Position numbers and translations under genes: made by a program. Shown piece after piece: positions 1 through 10,640 of a stretch of DNA of 64,000 nt. The notes beneath the pieces are model-generated. The model was not told the origin of the DNA, ran no database searches, and saw nothing but the letters and a program-made list of their open reading frames with translations. The DNA lies in assembly GCA_902702965.1 (NCBI GenBank), contig CACRXP010000147.1:1141137-1205136 (forward strand), given 5' to 3'. Each line of letters begins with the position of its first letter. Positions within the stretch are counted from its first letter, which is position 1. This stretch comes from Spirometra erinaceieuropaei. Lineage: Eukaryota; Platyhelminthes; Cestoda; Diphyllobothriidea; Diphyllobothriidae.

Positions 1-79
1 CGAATGATAGAGAATACGCGCGGCCCAGGTAATTGCATTGAAGAAGACGGGAAGGCGATCGCTGGGACCAATGGTTTAT

Positions 80-125
80 TTATCCGACGTTTCGAACTCT
101 CACGCGAGCCCATCGTCAAGGAATG
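80..125 (-). ncRNA. Hammerhead ribozyme-like motif in the PLE 3' terminus
   Basis: On the minus strand the order is TTGACGA (119-113), helix II GGGCTC / GAGTTC with a 6-nt loop, then GAAAC and GTC (93-86). Helix II pairs over six positions with two G-U pairs, and a short helix I (TCC/GGA) can close it. The first core base is T where hammerheads need C, so activity is doubtful. Type I hammerheads with a minimal helix III are known from PLE terminal repeats. The motif begins about 30 bp after the stop codon of the PLE frame. Confidence 0.65.
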
Positions 126-156
126 AAAAAACTGTACAGCTCGTCGTGTATTTAGC

Positions 157-1887
157 TCACCTCTGCCGGGGGTGACCTCTAGCTGCGCTGTTGATTTGTT
201 CACGCAGTGCTTGATAGGCGATTGGCAGATCGATATGTCGATTAATCGCGTCCTCAGTTGAGTGCCACGCTTCCTGCAGCAGGCGCGCAACTCGGTTGTC
301 TGACTGTCCTAGTATTCTCACGCTCCCAAAGTCAAAGGCGTGTCCTGGCGAGGAGGCGTGGGCGGCTACCAAAGAGAGTTTATCCTTCCGTCTCACGGCC
401 AATTCATGCTCATGCAATCTCGTGCGGACCTGTTTTCCGGTTTCACCAACATAACTGGCCTGACCGCAATTGCAGTCTATGCGGTAGATGACCCCCGATT
501 TCTGATTTATGGGAATCGGATCCTTGGGCTGCATGAGTTGACGGCGGATTGTGGCTTCAGTTCTGTGCGCGACGCCGATCCCAAATTCGCTCACCAGTCT
601 GGCGAATTCTTCTGACAAACCAGCTACGTACGGAACTGCGCGCCAGCACTTCGGTTTCGGCTGCCCCTTCGATTTTCTTCCCCGTGTTTCTCGCCTGCAC
701 TTTTCGACGAAATTCCCAGGGTAGCCGTTCATGGTGAAGAGTTTCTTCAGGAACTGAGCCTCGGCCTTCTTGTCGGCTGGCTCTGCGCAATGGGTTTCTA
801 CCCGCCGGTAGAGTGTTCTTACGCAGCTGCGTTTGTGCGTAAGAGGGTGGTTGCTGAGAAAACTCAGAATACGAGAGGTATTTGTCGCCTTTCGGTAACC
901 TGTTGTTTTTAGTCCCCCATCGCCTTTTCTCTGGACTAGTACGTCGAGGAACGGCAACTGGCAATCTTTTTCCTCCTCCATCGTGAACTGGATATCTGGG
1001 AAGATCGAGTTCAGATGTTGCGTGAATTCCCCAATCCTGTCCCGATTGATGATGACAAATGTGTCATCAACATACCGTACCCAAAATCGTGGTCGGTAGT
1101 GGTCAAAAGCCAGTGCCTCCAGTCGCTGTAACACTGCCTCAGCAATCAAGCTGGATAACGGCGACCCCATCGGTGGGCCTTTAACTTGTTCGTACGTGGC
1201 TCCATTGAAGGTGAAGAAAGTCTTCAAGCAGTGTTTCAGGAGATCGACAAGGTGTTTTATTTTAAGTTTGTTGTCCGTCTCGTTATAACGTTGCTCTAAC
1301 AAGGTTTGCACAGTTTCAACCGCGAGATGTTGTGGGATGGATGTGAAGAGTGATACCACGTCGAAAGATACCATCACTTCGTCATCTGTAAGTTGAATAC
1401 CTTGCAGTTTCTCAAGGAATCGTTCTGCTGAGTGGATGGTAGTTTCAGAACCTTGGGTTAGGAATTTCAGGCGCTGGAACAGCCACTTAGCCAGGCCAAA
1501 CGTTGGTGTGCCTCTTAGAGAAACGATCGGTCGTAGGGGGGTTCCTGGTTTGTGGACCTTGGGTAGACCATAGAATCTCGCGATCGCGGAATCCTTTGGT
1601 TTCATCCTCTGCCAGTCAAGCCGTGTAATCGCTTTTGACTTCCGAAGACTTGCCAGGTCCTTGTTGATTTTGCTTATTAGAGTCTTCGTCATATCCCCTT
1701 CACAAGGAATGTAGGCAGTTCTATCGCCCAAAAGGGCCTCGACTTTGTTGACGTAGTCCTCCTTGTCCAGTACGACCGTCGATCGTCCTTTATCGGCCGG
1801 GAGTATGACAATGCTTTTGTCGGCCTTCAGAGTCCGAAGTGCTTCGTTTTCTGCTTTCGAGAGCATATTGCGTTTCTTGTGAGACAT
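157..1887 (-). CDS. Penelope-like element reverse transcriptase with GIY-YIG endonuclease, open frame
   Basis: This is the 576-codon protein of a Penelope-like retroelement, which copies RNA into DNA and nicks the target with its own GIY-YIG nuclease. Visible motifs in order are ADKGRSTVVL (31-40), FYGLPKVHK (105-113), motif A SFDVVSLFTSIP (174-185), motif B PPMGSPLSSLIAE (238-250), motif C RYVDDTF (271-277) and LPFLDV (311-316). The GIY-YIG domain follows, with GVIYRI (465-470), a CNC pair (472-474), YVGETG (479-484), TRLHEH (489-494) and a late E...N region (539-549). No stop or frameshift breaks it. The first ATG is probably not the natural start: the same frame stays open through about 30 more codons to a TGA near 1,978 and still reads family-like residues. 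The N-terminal region usual for PLE proteins is therefore missing, and the copy is 5'-truncated. Both catalytic domains look intact, which suggests recent insertion. Confidence 0.93.
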   Translation of the reverse strand: MSHKKRNMLSKAENEALRTLKADKSIVILPADKGRSTVVLDKEDYVNKVEALLGDRTAYIPCEGDMTKTLISKINKDLASLRKSKAITRLDWQRMKPKDSAIARFYGLPKVHKPGTPLRPIVSLRGTPTFGLAKWLFQRLKFLTQGSETTIHSAERFLEKLQGIQLTDDEVMVSFDVVSLFTSIPQHLAVETVQTLLEQRYNETDNKLKIKHLVDLLKHCLKTFFTFNGATYEQVKGPPMGSPLSSLIAEAVLQRLEALAFDHYRPRFWVRYVDDTFVIINRDRIGEFTQHLNSIFPDIQFTMEEEKDCQLPFLDVLVQRKGDGGLKTTGYRKATNTSRILSFLSNHPLTHKRSCVRTLYRRVETHCAEPADKKAEAQFLKKLFTMNGYPGNFVEKCRRETRGRKSKGQPKPKCWRAVPYVAGLSEEFARLVSEFGIGVAHRTEATIRRQLMQPKDPIPINQKSGVIYRIDCNCGQASYVGETGKQVRTRLHEHELAVRRKDKLSLVAAHASSPGHAFDFGSVRILGQSDNRVARLLQEAWHSTEDAINRHIDLPIAYQALREQINSAARGHPRQR

Positions 1888-1932
1888 GAGCCTGGAGGGT
1901 ATTCGCTGTCGTAGCAGATTTCTGTTTTCCTC

Positions 1933-1974
1933 AGTGATTGGAGCTTCACGAAGCTTCGTGAAGCTCCAATCACT
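1933..1974. repeat. 42-bp perfect palindrome at the 5' edge of the PLE
   Basis: The two 21-bp halves are exact reverse complements meeting at AAGCTT (centre between 1,953 and 1,954). On the minus strand the right half enters the PLE reading frame in phase (reading L-R-E-A-P-I-T). The other half is therefore an inverted copy of the first coding bases, as if the 5' end folded back during insertion or repair. Confidence 0.95.
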
Positions 1975-1980
1975 TCTTCA

Positions 1981-3233
1981 ATACATATATTTATGCGAAA
2001 GAAGAAAGTCCGTCGGAAATAGAGTTTTACTCGTAAATTTTCGAGATGATTGCACCAACCCTCGTTAGACAAAGTGAAATGGGAGAGGTGGCATTGTCAC
2101 ACTGCTGGTTGAGGACGCAGACAGAGAGGTAAGCAGACGACCTTGCGAGGGGAGGTGTGCATTGTGTTGTGATGGAGAAGGAGGTGAGGGTAGGTGTTGT
2201 GGGCATTTCAGGAAGATTTATTTAAAAGTATTATGTATTATGTACTTCCATCTAGCCCTAAGATGATTTTAAACGGCGTCTAGATCAATGTGCCGGTGAA
2301 TGCATGATAATTCAGGATATATGATCTCTCAAACTTCACGGCCTTCTTCAGATGGACAGTCACTAGCATGGCGGATTTTATCCCATGCAAATCTTTGGCC
2401 GGTTTCCCATGAATGTCTGGCGACTTGGGACAGTACACTGCAGTACAGTATACTGCATTTCAGGTGTCACACGGAATGTTTAGACGACCTCTTTCTCTTC
2501 TGAATGGCTAGCCATGTCCGTAAGATACACGTGCGGGTTGAGTAAAGTGGACGTCGTTTAGTGCGTTACTAGTATTTGGTGATGCAACCGAACAAGTTTT
2601 AAAAAATAAAATCGACCAAAGCAAATGTACTTCCGCCCAGGAACACGCTTCCATGTCGTCTTTTCTAGGAGATGATGAATGCGACACACGTATATCCCGC
2701 AGGGTTTCTGATGAGGTGCTCCAGTGTGAGTTCGAAAGCGCAGCTTAATAAGTCTACTGTGCCACTGATAACACCCTCATCTTTCTCGCATATGCCTTTA
2801 TTGGTTAGATAATTTACTGTGACAGTATCTGAAACTTTGTCATATAGGACGACAGGAGTCACAGTCAATTATCTAGAGCTTACCGAACGCGATAAAAAAC
2901 GCTACTCGCTTTCAAAATATATTTTTAGTTCAATTCGACTTATATTTACATTCAGGACGGCTAAAATATGGTAACAGCAAAGACTACCAAAAAGGAAGTG
3001 CGTCCACTAATGTACGTTTAAACGGCAGCATAACTATGTCACATTAGTGCCAAAATGGACGAATCTCATAGAGTAAATCACAATGCAGATGTCTGCGTGG
3101 GATTTTCTCATGCACGGTGCGAGTGTAACTACTGTTTCGTGAAAACGACCTCTAAAATGCAAGATTAGTCGAGTAGAATTTGGTCATTGGCATTTTTAAA
3201 AATAATTCTCTTGAAGCCGTCTTAGAAAACATA
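1981..3233. other. No gene recognised
   Basis: Reading frames here are all short (81 codons or fewer) and overlap in conflicting frames. No domain, RNA gene or inverted-repeat element was recognised. Confidence 0.4.
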
Positions 3234-3385
3234 CAGTGAGTGACCGATCTCATGAAATGTTGGCTGAAATTCTGAAATGCGTTTTCGATTAGGAAGGATT
3301 ACTTGGTCGCGGTTGCAATACTGATTATCTTGCGGCATACTCTTATAACATTTCGGACTCGGCAGGATGTCGCCTTTTAATTACA
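3234..3385 (+). repeat. Foldback element, left terminal fragment
   Basis: It starts after a TA dinucleotide with CAGTGAGTGACCGATCTCAT and continues with the family sequence GAAATTCTGAAATGCGTTTT. A close relative starts at 18,426. The opposite arm was not found nearby, so this is a partial copy. Confidence 0.6.
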
Positions 3386-3722
3386 CTTTTTTTCAATCTC
3401 CCGTAGAAAGCGTGCTTGGAAGACTTAGAAGACTTATAAGAATCATTATGCTTTATATAAGCCCGAACAATTCAAAATCTTCGAAGCAACGCCATACGAG
3501 ATAAGTTATGAGATTGTATTTCTCACTAATTCAGATCAAGAAGAGGTTGTCTTTGGAGGCCTACAACAGAGTTCCCTTTGTTACAGATAAATATACTTGC
3601 TGTACGGTGTAAAAACGTGGCATAGTCAAAAAATGTATGCATGGATTCACGAGTCACATCTAATGTAAGTAAAGCCATGCTCTGTTAGATCGTTGATCAT
3701 TGGCATTTTGCTTTTACATAAG

Positions 3723-4155
3723 GGCTAGATCGTAGTTGATAGCCAGGAATGGGGAAGCGGATGGCGAACTTAACCCTAATCCCAACCTTAACCCTAACCC
3801 TAACCTCAACCTTAAACGTTAACCGTTAACACTAACGGCAACCCCAACCCTAACCCTAACCGAAATCGTAAACTTAACCGTAGCCCTTAGGCATAGCCGT
3901 AACTGAAAAACCTAACCGTAATACTGAAACCTATTCGCACTCTCAAACCATAAGCGTAACCCAAAAAGCTAAGCCTAAAGGCATAACCCTAACCCGAAAA
4001 TCGGAAACAATTAGCCGGTACCCTAATACTAACCTCAAGCGTAAGACCGAAGTTAAATGGGTCAGATGTGATTATGAAACCCGACAAAATAATCCTAGTA
4101 AACAACCCCCCCGCCACCTGTAATACGGGGCCTGGCTACCAACTGCGATCTAGCC
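3723..4155. mobile_element. Short TIR transposon with telomere-like core, complete copy
   Basis: The termini are inverted repeats: GGCTAGATCG at the left and CGATCTAGCC at the right. The similarity extends inwards through AGTTGRTAGCCAGG, about 24 bp in all. The flanks are an exact 8-bp direct repeat, TACATAAG, at 3,715-3,722 and 4,156-4,163, so this is a real insertion. The 433-bp body has no coding capacity and is mostly degenerate CCCTAA/CCTTAA-type repeat. An 8-bp duplication fits hAT, Merlin or P superfamilies; the GG start suggests Merlin but does not prove it. Relatives lie at 27,453, 49,362 and 52,765. Confidence 0.88.
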
Positions 4156-4259
4156 TACATAAGCATCAAAGTTAAGTTACTTTTTAGGATCGCAGGCATA
4201 ATAAGCATTTATCTAAAAGGCAGTATAATTTAAGTATTCACTTGGTCTCGGATGCATGT

Positions 4260-4775
4260 CTAGTTTTGTATTTTCAGCAGATTACAATCGCATTTTTGGC
4301 AGTGAAAAGCAGTGTCAGCAGCATGACATAATCTGTCAGGTGTGACAGAGCATAGATGACACCCAGAAAACCAAAACGGGATTACGCGGTAATCAGCACG
4401 TTTGATCCGTACGGACAGCAAACACTCTAGTAACTTTGTTTTGCAAATGAATCTTTGGCAGAAAAAAGAACAGTGAAAAAAATGAGGAACGCGCGCAGCC
4501 TGGCTATATGGTGTAAGACCCGGAAAAGCAGGTTTATTTAAAAGGGAGAAAAAACGGGCCAGCGGGAAAAAGGAGACGGGAGACTTTGTGATGTGGTTTG
4601 AGTGCGCGTCTTCTCTTTTGGCGTCTTCAGATGAGGACAGAGGACTAAGTCGGGATACCGTCCAGGATCCTGTGGATATCGTGACACCAAAACCACCTTC
4701 TTGATCCCCAAGCACCTTCTTCTCCCCCTTTATTCCACGAGATTTGCCCGATCCCTGACGCTGCTTGTTCCCCAT
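4260..4775 (-). CDS. Unrecognised 171-codon open frame
   Basis: This is the longest frame in the window that does not resemble a known mobile element. The start is basic and glycine-rich (MGNKQRQGSGKSRGIKGEKK), a serine-rich stretch follows, and the C-terminal third has scattered cysteines with no regular spacing. I see no signal peptide, transmembrane segment, splice sites or domain. It sits between two non-coding transposons. It may be chance, or a piece of an element I do not know. Confidence 0.15.
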   Translation of the reverse strand: MGNKQRQGSGKSRGIKGEKKVLGDQEGGFGVTISTGSWTVSRLSPLSSSEDAKREDAHSNHITKSPVSFFPLARFFSLLNKPAFPGLTPYSQAARVPHFFHCSFFCQRFICKTKLLECLLSVRIKRADYRVIPFWFSGCHLCSVTPDRLCHAADTAFHCQKCDCNLLKIQN

Positions 4776-5442
4776 TCCTATCCCTTCATCCTCTCACAAT
4801 ATCTCGTTTATATGTTAGACTTTCTTTAATTACTCGGATCATACCTGTGTGTTGGGATATTGTCTGTCCGCCTGATAGCAAAATCCAAGACTAAGCGTTC
4901 AGGAAAGGGAAAAGCGACACTGGCTCCATCAAACCGGCCAACATTAGTCCGGAACTAGTCCCTCACCTGGAACACCAGGACAGTCTGCCTACTACAATGG
5001 AACAACCGACTTTCTGATTTCATGCCGGCTGTTTTGCCTACACGCTGCGAAATATGCGAATAGTTGATATTACGCGGAACCGGATCCCACCTTCCTGTTT
5101 CACGAGGTCATTATTTTTTTAGAGACGCCAGCTGTTTGTATCACTGTTCTGCGGCCCGCAGCCTATTAACAGGTGCAGTAATCTGTCTCCCCTCCTTATT
5201 CAGTGCTGAGACTAAGCCTTGACAGACTAGTCAGCCATTCTGAAAGCCGCAAGCGAACACTCTGTCAAGCGCAAACTTCGAGTTCTTATCCTGCCAACAA
5301 TGAACGCGGATGATTAAATCACACCAATTAATGATCCGGCTGCAGGCAACCAAGTCACTGTCACACCAAATTCAAGCATCTGAGAGGAAGGTGGAAACAG
5401 GTAACTGTCGCGTGCTTGCGGTGATGTAGTAAGCCAGCCATA

Positions 5443-6431
5443 CACAGTGGGTGTGAAACGTTAAGCGAAATTCTGAAATGCGTTTTCAACTCGACAAAAT
5501 TACTTAAGTAGGGTGGTCAAATGAATCTCCGTGCAGTATAATCCTACAATAATTCAGTTACCCCTGGATGCTGGCTTACGAACGAAAATCTTTCTGGCCG
5601 CATGCTAAAACCATACTCTGTGAAAAAGGACCACTTAATTGGCAGGAGTCTTCCTCATTCATTTTCGATACCCTTATAAATTAAAATATATTTCATGGAA
5701 AAAATGCATAAAAATATTGGCTCTTTTAGTAATTTGGAAAGCATTTACGCATTTTTCAAATTTTATGCTTAAAGAAAGGACATAAATCGGTTTTAAAAAG
5801 TTTCCAAATAAAGATTATTTAAAACCATGAAATGCCGGTTCTTAAAACATTGTGTCTCTGCATTTACTAATGCGACTTTCAAAGTTTGCAGTATGGCTCA
5901 AATTCACCTCGAAATTTTATGAACGCCATATAGTCCCCTCTCAACTCCGTAGAGGAGAACATGGTTTTCCGTACACAGAAAATGCATGGTTTATAGTTTC
6001 TAAACCCAGAATGCAAATGTAACTTCAGGTCGGGTTTATAATTATTCCGGAATCGGAAGGGTTTTTAAAGACAGAATTATACTCGTACTTCAAGCATATA
6101 TTTTAAAGAAGATGTACTTTTCTGCCAAATGATTGGGAGAATAAACATCTTTATGCATGTTTTCCATGAAATATAATCGAACTTTTAAGGCATCGAAAGT
6201 CAATTGGAAACAATGAATACTACATTATTATCCATTTTTTACGGAGTTTAACTCTTGCATGCAACCGGAAAGATGTTCTTTCAAAAGCCAGCATTTTGAG
6301 GTAATTAAATTACTGTGTTACAGACTCATGCTCTGCGATGCTTATCCTTACAACCCTTTTCATTTAGTCCTTTCGAAACGAAAACGCATTTCGGAATTTC
6401 GGTTCCATTTCATGAGTTAGCCTACTTATTG
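5443..6431. mobile_element. Foldback (long inverted repeat) element, near complete
   Basis: The left end follows TA with CACAGTGGGTG and the right end finishes CCTACTTATTG before TA. The arms carry the family blocks in opposite orientation: GAAATTCTGAAATGCGTTTT on the left and AAAACGCATTTCGGAATTTC on the right, with TTCATGGAAAAAATGCATAA facing TTTATGCATGTTTTCCATGA further in. The whole roughly 990-bp unit is an imperfect palindrome with no protein. The CAGT-type end beside TA fits a Tc1/mariner-type TIR element without its own transposase. Confidence 0.75.
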
Positions 6432-6433
6432 TA

Positions 6434-8600
6434 CGTACGACAATATCCCGCCGTCAGCTGAATGACAGGCTTGGAAAGTCGGCTGGTGCATGGAAGACAC
6501 GTAAACACAGATCTCTCGCATCAGCATGCGACCTACTAGACTGTGTAGGAAGTCAAGCCGGCTTCCTTTTCTAGCTACAATTTTCTACAATTTTCTTACA
6601 CTGTCGCAGATATTAGTTCAAGGGCGTAGGCAATTGTTTCTCAAATATACTGAACCAAAATGCATATGGGCTGACAATTGGACGAAAATTAAAAGGTATA
6701 AGGAAAACCCGTCGATATCCAAAAGAAGCTTATGGATTTCGGAAATATCTGACAACTGAGAGTCAGTAGCTCGATGAAGCAAAATAAGAAGGTTAATAGG
6801 CACAAGGCTTTGCACGTTTTGGGGAGGTTTTTGATAGTTCGTAATATAAAATACCTTCCTAGGCAATTTGATTAAGAAAAGTAGTGCGATATTGGTTATG
6901 GCTGTGGGCACAGAAATAGGGACCCCTGTACTGCTGGTGGTCTCGCGCCAAACATCAGGAGGCATCAATTGCCATGTCCTAGCTTCAACCCTAGTTATAA
7001 AACTGATCTCAACCCTAACACTAACGCTAATGCTCATGAAACCTGCCCCAATCCTAGCCCTGCCAAACCTAGCCCAGCAAAATTCGACTCAAAATCATCT
7101 ATAATATGGTGTTTCTGACCTCCTTGCTCTGCCGATGATAACACTCAGAATGATAGAAAAAATATGTTTTAAATTTTTCTTACAACACTGTTTACCATCT
7201 CAAGAATCTAATGCAACAAAATAATGCTACAATTACAATAACTAAGTGAAATGGATCACTTCGTAGCAATCAAATTAAAAAGTCCTGTACAACGTTAGCT
7301 TCATAAAGAGAGCATCTGAAAGAAATGTTATGCACTTTCTACTAGATTCTGAGTAAATCCAACCATGCGTTAATCCGTACTCTCATTAAAACAAAAGAAA
7401 TCCAAGAGCCCATGCTATTGTTGCAGTGTTAGCTAAAGCCTATTCGCCTTTACTCGGATAATTTACCCAAAGACCTGGCCCTTGTTTCCTCTGGAACCGG
7501 CATATTTGTGATTGACTATTCTAAGCGAGAGGCAATGACCCTGGAAATATTATGAAAGTAAAGAAATACATTATTTTAGGTGTCCATTTGTCCAATCGGA
7601 CCGCAGGCCTGATGGTGTGGAGAACGACAAGCTGGAACACTTTTGTGCGAGCCATTCCGCCTTCACAACTAGAGCTAACCAAGTCCTGAGGACGGGGCTC
7701 TTGGGAGAAACATTCTATAGAGATGGTGTCAAATCAATCGCAACTGTTTCTCTGCCGCTGCCATAGTCACCAACTGACATGCAAACCCCCTGTGATTTCT
7801 GTTTTGTTATGGGAAACACTGACGTGACCTGACAGAACAACGACTAGTGTTCCAACTCACGATTCCCATTAGAGGCTGTGACTTTGTAAACAAGGAAGTG
7901 ACTAGCAAAATCCTTATTTCTTGACGGGTGCCGGGGAACAATCGAAGGCCATCAAAGTGTTGCGAAAATTCCCATGGAAGGATTCCGGCCGGCACACGTG
8001 TACCTTCTCATCACAGCCAGTACGTTTATTTGGCAACGAGGTACAAGTAAAACATGTAACATATATGAGGAATCGATAGCAGTTAGTCTTTTCATACAAG
8101 TGGTTTTGTGGGCACTGGGGAGGGGGGGGGAAATAATAGACAGTGGTTTAGGGGGCAGTAAGAGTAAGGGGGATGGAGGGGAGGGCGCGGAGAAATGCAT
8201 ACAGCTCGTTGACCTTCGATTACCCTAGGCGTGGAGCTAGTACCAAACTCTTCTGTGCCCAAAAGACCGGCTTCTGTAACCTGGTGGCTGTTACCTTTGC
8301 TAACAGACGCTGACCCATAGGCAGTTCGGATGGACCTTGTAAAAACACACGGAAAGCTGCGTTGGGGTCTGTGGGATGCCCAAGTTTAACAAGGTAGGCA
8401 AGAATGGCCTTGTTTTTGCCCTTAACTTTGCTTTTTTTCAAGTATGGCTGGAGGTGTTATCATATTCTTTTGGATAGACGTCCACTCTTTCGACAAATAT
8501 AACATGCTCCATGGTAGACCATTTTCCAGCTTGCCCAAAATGATAAGATAATATCGGTAAATTTGGACGCGTGAGACCGCTTGAATGTCTGTGACCAAAA
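6434..8600. other. No gene recognised; degenerate CCCTAA-like patch
   Basis: Around 6,985-7,085 there is a faint telomere-like patch (CAACCCTA, CTAACACTAACGCTAATG). A G-rich tract lies at about 8,120-8,190. The frames overlap on both strands and none is convincing. Confidence 0.4.
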
Positions 8601-9365
8601 CTTCCACTTTAGACTTCTCAGTAGTACACGAGTTGCGGTCCTAAACCTCGCAGCTACTTCAAATACAATTAATTTCGCAATCGCAGGGTTCACTGCGATT
8701 TTTTCGCCCGCAAAGGACGAATGATTGCCGAGCCACCAAGCCTTCTGGCTACTTATGGGACGGAAAAAGCGCAAAAGCCCTAGCTAATAGGTGCATTGGA
8801 TAAAAGGAAGTCCAAAATCGGATAACTACGAAATCATCCTGTCGACTGACAAGGGCTGGTTCACAGCAATGTTCAACAAATCTGACTATCGAAACAAATA
8901 TCAGAGCCGACCGACAAGATTGTAAACTATTTCAGGCACTGAGATAAAAGGTCTGGTTATCCAAAAAAAGACTACGAAAACTCGGAGTAGTTAAAGTAAT
9001 CACATGCAGCAGTTGGTCCTCTATGAAACTCACTGACTCCAGCACGTCCCATTTTTACATTCTTCTAAAAGTACATGAAAATAACATAACATTCAGATTG
9101 ATCTTCTCCCTACGTGGATTAGAAAAATGGATTCACCTGGTCATATACTCACCGAATGAATTGTTTCCGTCAACCGATTCCTTAGATGTATAATGCCCAA
9201 GGTTGAAGTCAGGTAAGTCTGTGGTATGCCTTGATACCGTTCCAATCTTAACCTTTATTCTTCAACAATCTCCTGCAGGCATTATGCGCCGACGCATGAT
9301 TGAGCACTACGGCGAGGAAGCCAAGCTCTTTATGACGGACGATTTTATGTTATTGACGGAAGTCT
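8600..9365 (+). pseudogene. Penelope-like element reverse transcriptase, broken copy
   Basis: Joining frames across stops and shifts gives PLE-like segments in the right order. These are a weak N-terminal patch (NFAIAGFTAIFSPAK, about 8,675-8,720), IILSTDKGWFTAMFNKSDY near 8,835-8,890 (compare ILPADKGRSTVVLDKEDY in the 1-2 kb copy), HFYILLKVHENN..FRLIFSLRG near 9,050-9,120 (compare RFYGLPKVHK..LRPIVSLRG) and LDTVPILTFI near 9,230-9,260 in the motif A position. Many stops intervene, and nothing downstream of motif A is convincing. The protein family is clear only from the ordered series of weak matches. Confidence 0.6.
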
Positions 9366-10640
9366 TTGTACACAGGGTTTAACGCTGGATACCAGTAATG
9401 AGCTCTCAAACAGACGACAAATCAAAAGGAGGCTTTTCAAAGCCAAACAAAAAATGCCAAGAGGGAGCCTTGGTCATCAAATGTTTAAATGCAGCCTGCT
9501 AATAGTAGGCTTCACATCATGATTGATGAAAACGCTTGAATGACAGACAGAAGGATCCTTTGGTACAATAAGACTAACATATCCGTACGTACAGATGGGA
9601 TTAGATTAAACTGTGATTTGTGATATAGTCTGCAGGGTGAACTTTATTCCCAGCGTGCTTTATCATTTGGGGCAATTCGACAATAACTCAAATGCAGAAA
9701 TTTAAGGGAGTTTGATAGGTGACGCTATAACCCTTTAGGGCCAAACACCCAAGGTGAACAATCCAGTGCGTACTTAAGCATAAATACGGATACCTTGAGC
9801 AGAAGCAAGGCAAATAGCCATCTGATGTGTAGGTACTTAAATGACGTTAAAAATCAGTCTTTTGGCTTACTCTATAGGACCGTCCTCACCTATATGCAGA
9901 TATATAAACTTATCCCATTCCCTTTCAAAAAAGCCGGTGTTTGTAACTGAAAATGGCGCATAGAAGACATGTCATTTCGATGAAGTTGACAGCTTTTCTT
10001 CTCCGTGTAATAACTTCATTAGAAAATTTGTTTATCCAGGCTAACGAACCAGGACATTATTTTCGATTCCATCGTTAAGAGGGTTATGCAATTCAATCAG
10101 ATCCTAATAAAATACGTTTATCATGTCATTTAGAATCTTGCCTCACACTTCAGCGTATTAAATTGAACCTTCTAGGTGGATGAGCCACTTAAAACTCCTA
10201 GCACGAGGTTTGTTGGGATACATTTTTTTTATTTTATATCTTTACGCTACCGAATGAACGAAAGACACATAAGCTAATTAGGTGTTCTAGCCTGACGGGA
10301 CGCCGGAAGAGGAGGAAAACGCGTTCTCAGAACAAGAATTTTATCCCACATCTTGCAAACACGGCTTTTCAACTCCTTAGAACAGAGGGTGGCTTGGCTA
10401 CCATCTAAGTCTAAGTGCTGTATGGGGCATTGTTAAGGAGAAGTCATTGCTGTCTGACCCCCAGTCGAGCTATTCGAATCGTTCGGCTGTCTTCAAAGCC
10501 ACCAGTCCTGGTGTATTCTTATACGTTCAGGCGGAGGAATTATTATTATATAAGGTGGAACTATAAGGTGGAATGCGTTATATTATTATATATTATAGAA
10601 GTTTATTATAAGGTGGAATGCGTTGATGTACGGCGGAACA
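9366..10640. other. No gene recognised
   Basis: The first 120 bases may be further PLE debris. From about 10,555 to 10,625 a short unit (ATAAGGTGGAATGCGTT) occurs twice, with a shorter third piece around a TATTATTATA tract, which looks like local slippage. Nothing else was recognised. Confidence 0.35.

Larger units (their letters stand above)
1..1980 (-). mobile_element. Penelope-like element, 5'-truncated copy with 3' terminal sequence
   Basis: The element runs leftwards from a palindrome near 1,974, through the open reverse transcriptase/endonuclease frame, into a 3' terminal region that carries a hammerhead-like motif at 80-125. The tail that follows the motif on the minus strand (an ATAAA run, then CCAGCG and CTTCTTC) recurs behind the hammerheads at 21.2, 21.4, 37.0 and 37.4 kb, so it is a shared PLE terminal sequence (pLTR). 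The left end of the element lies at or beyond the window edge. I could not find a target duplication. Confidence 0.8.

Noticed and set aside
3760..4040. True telomere or chromosome-fusion site
   Set aside because: Units are irregular, and the tract is enclosed by terminal inverted repeats and an exact 8-bp duplication, so it is transposon cargo.
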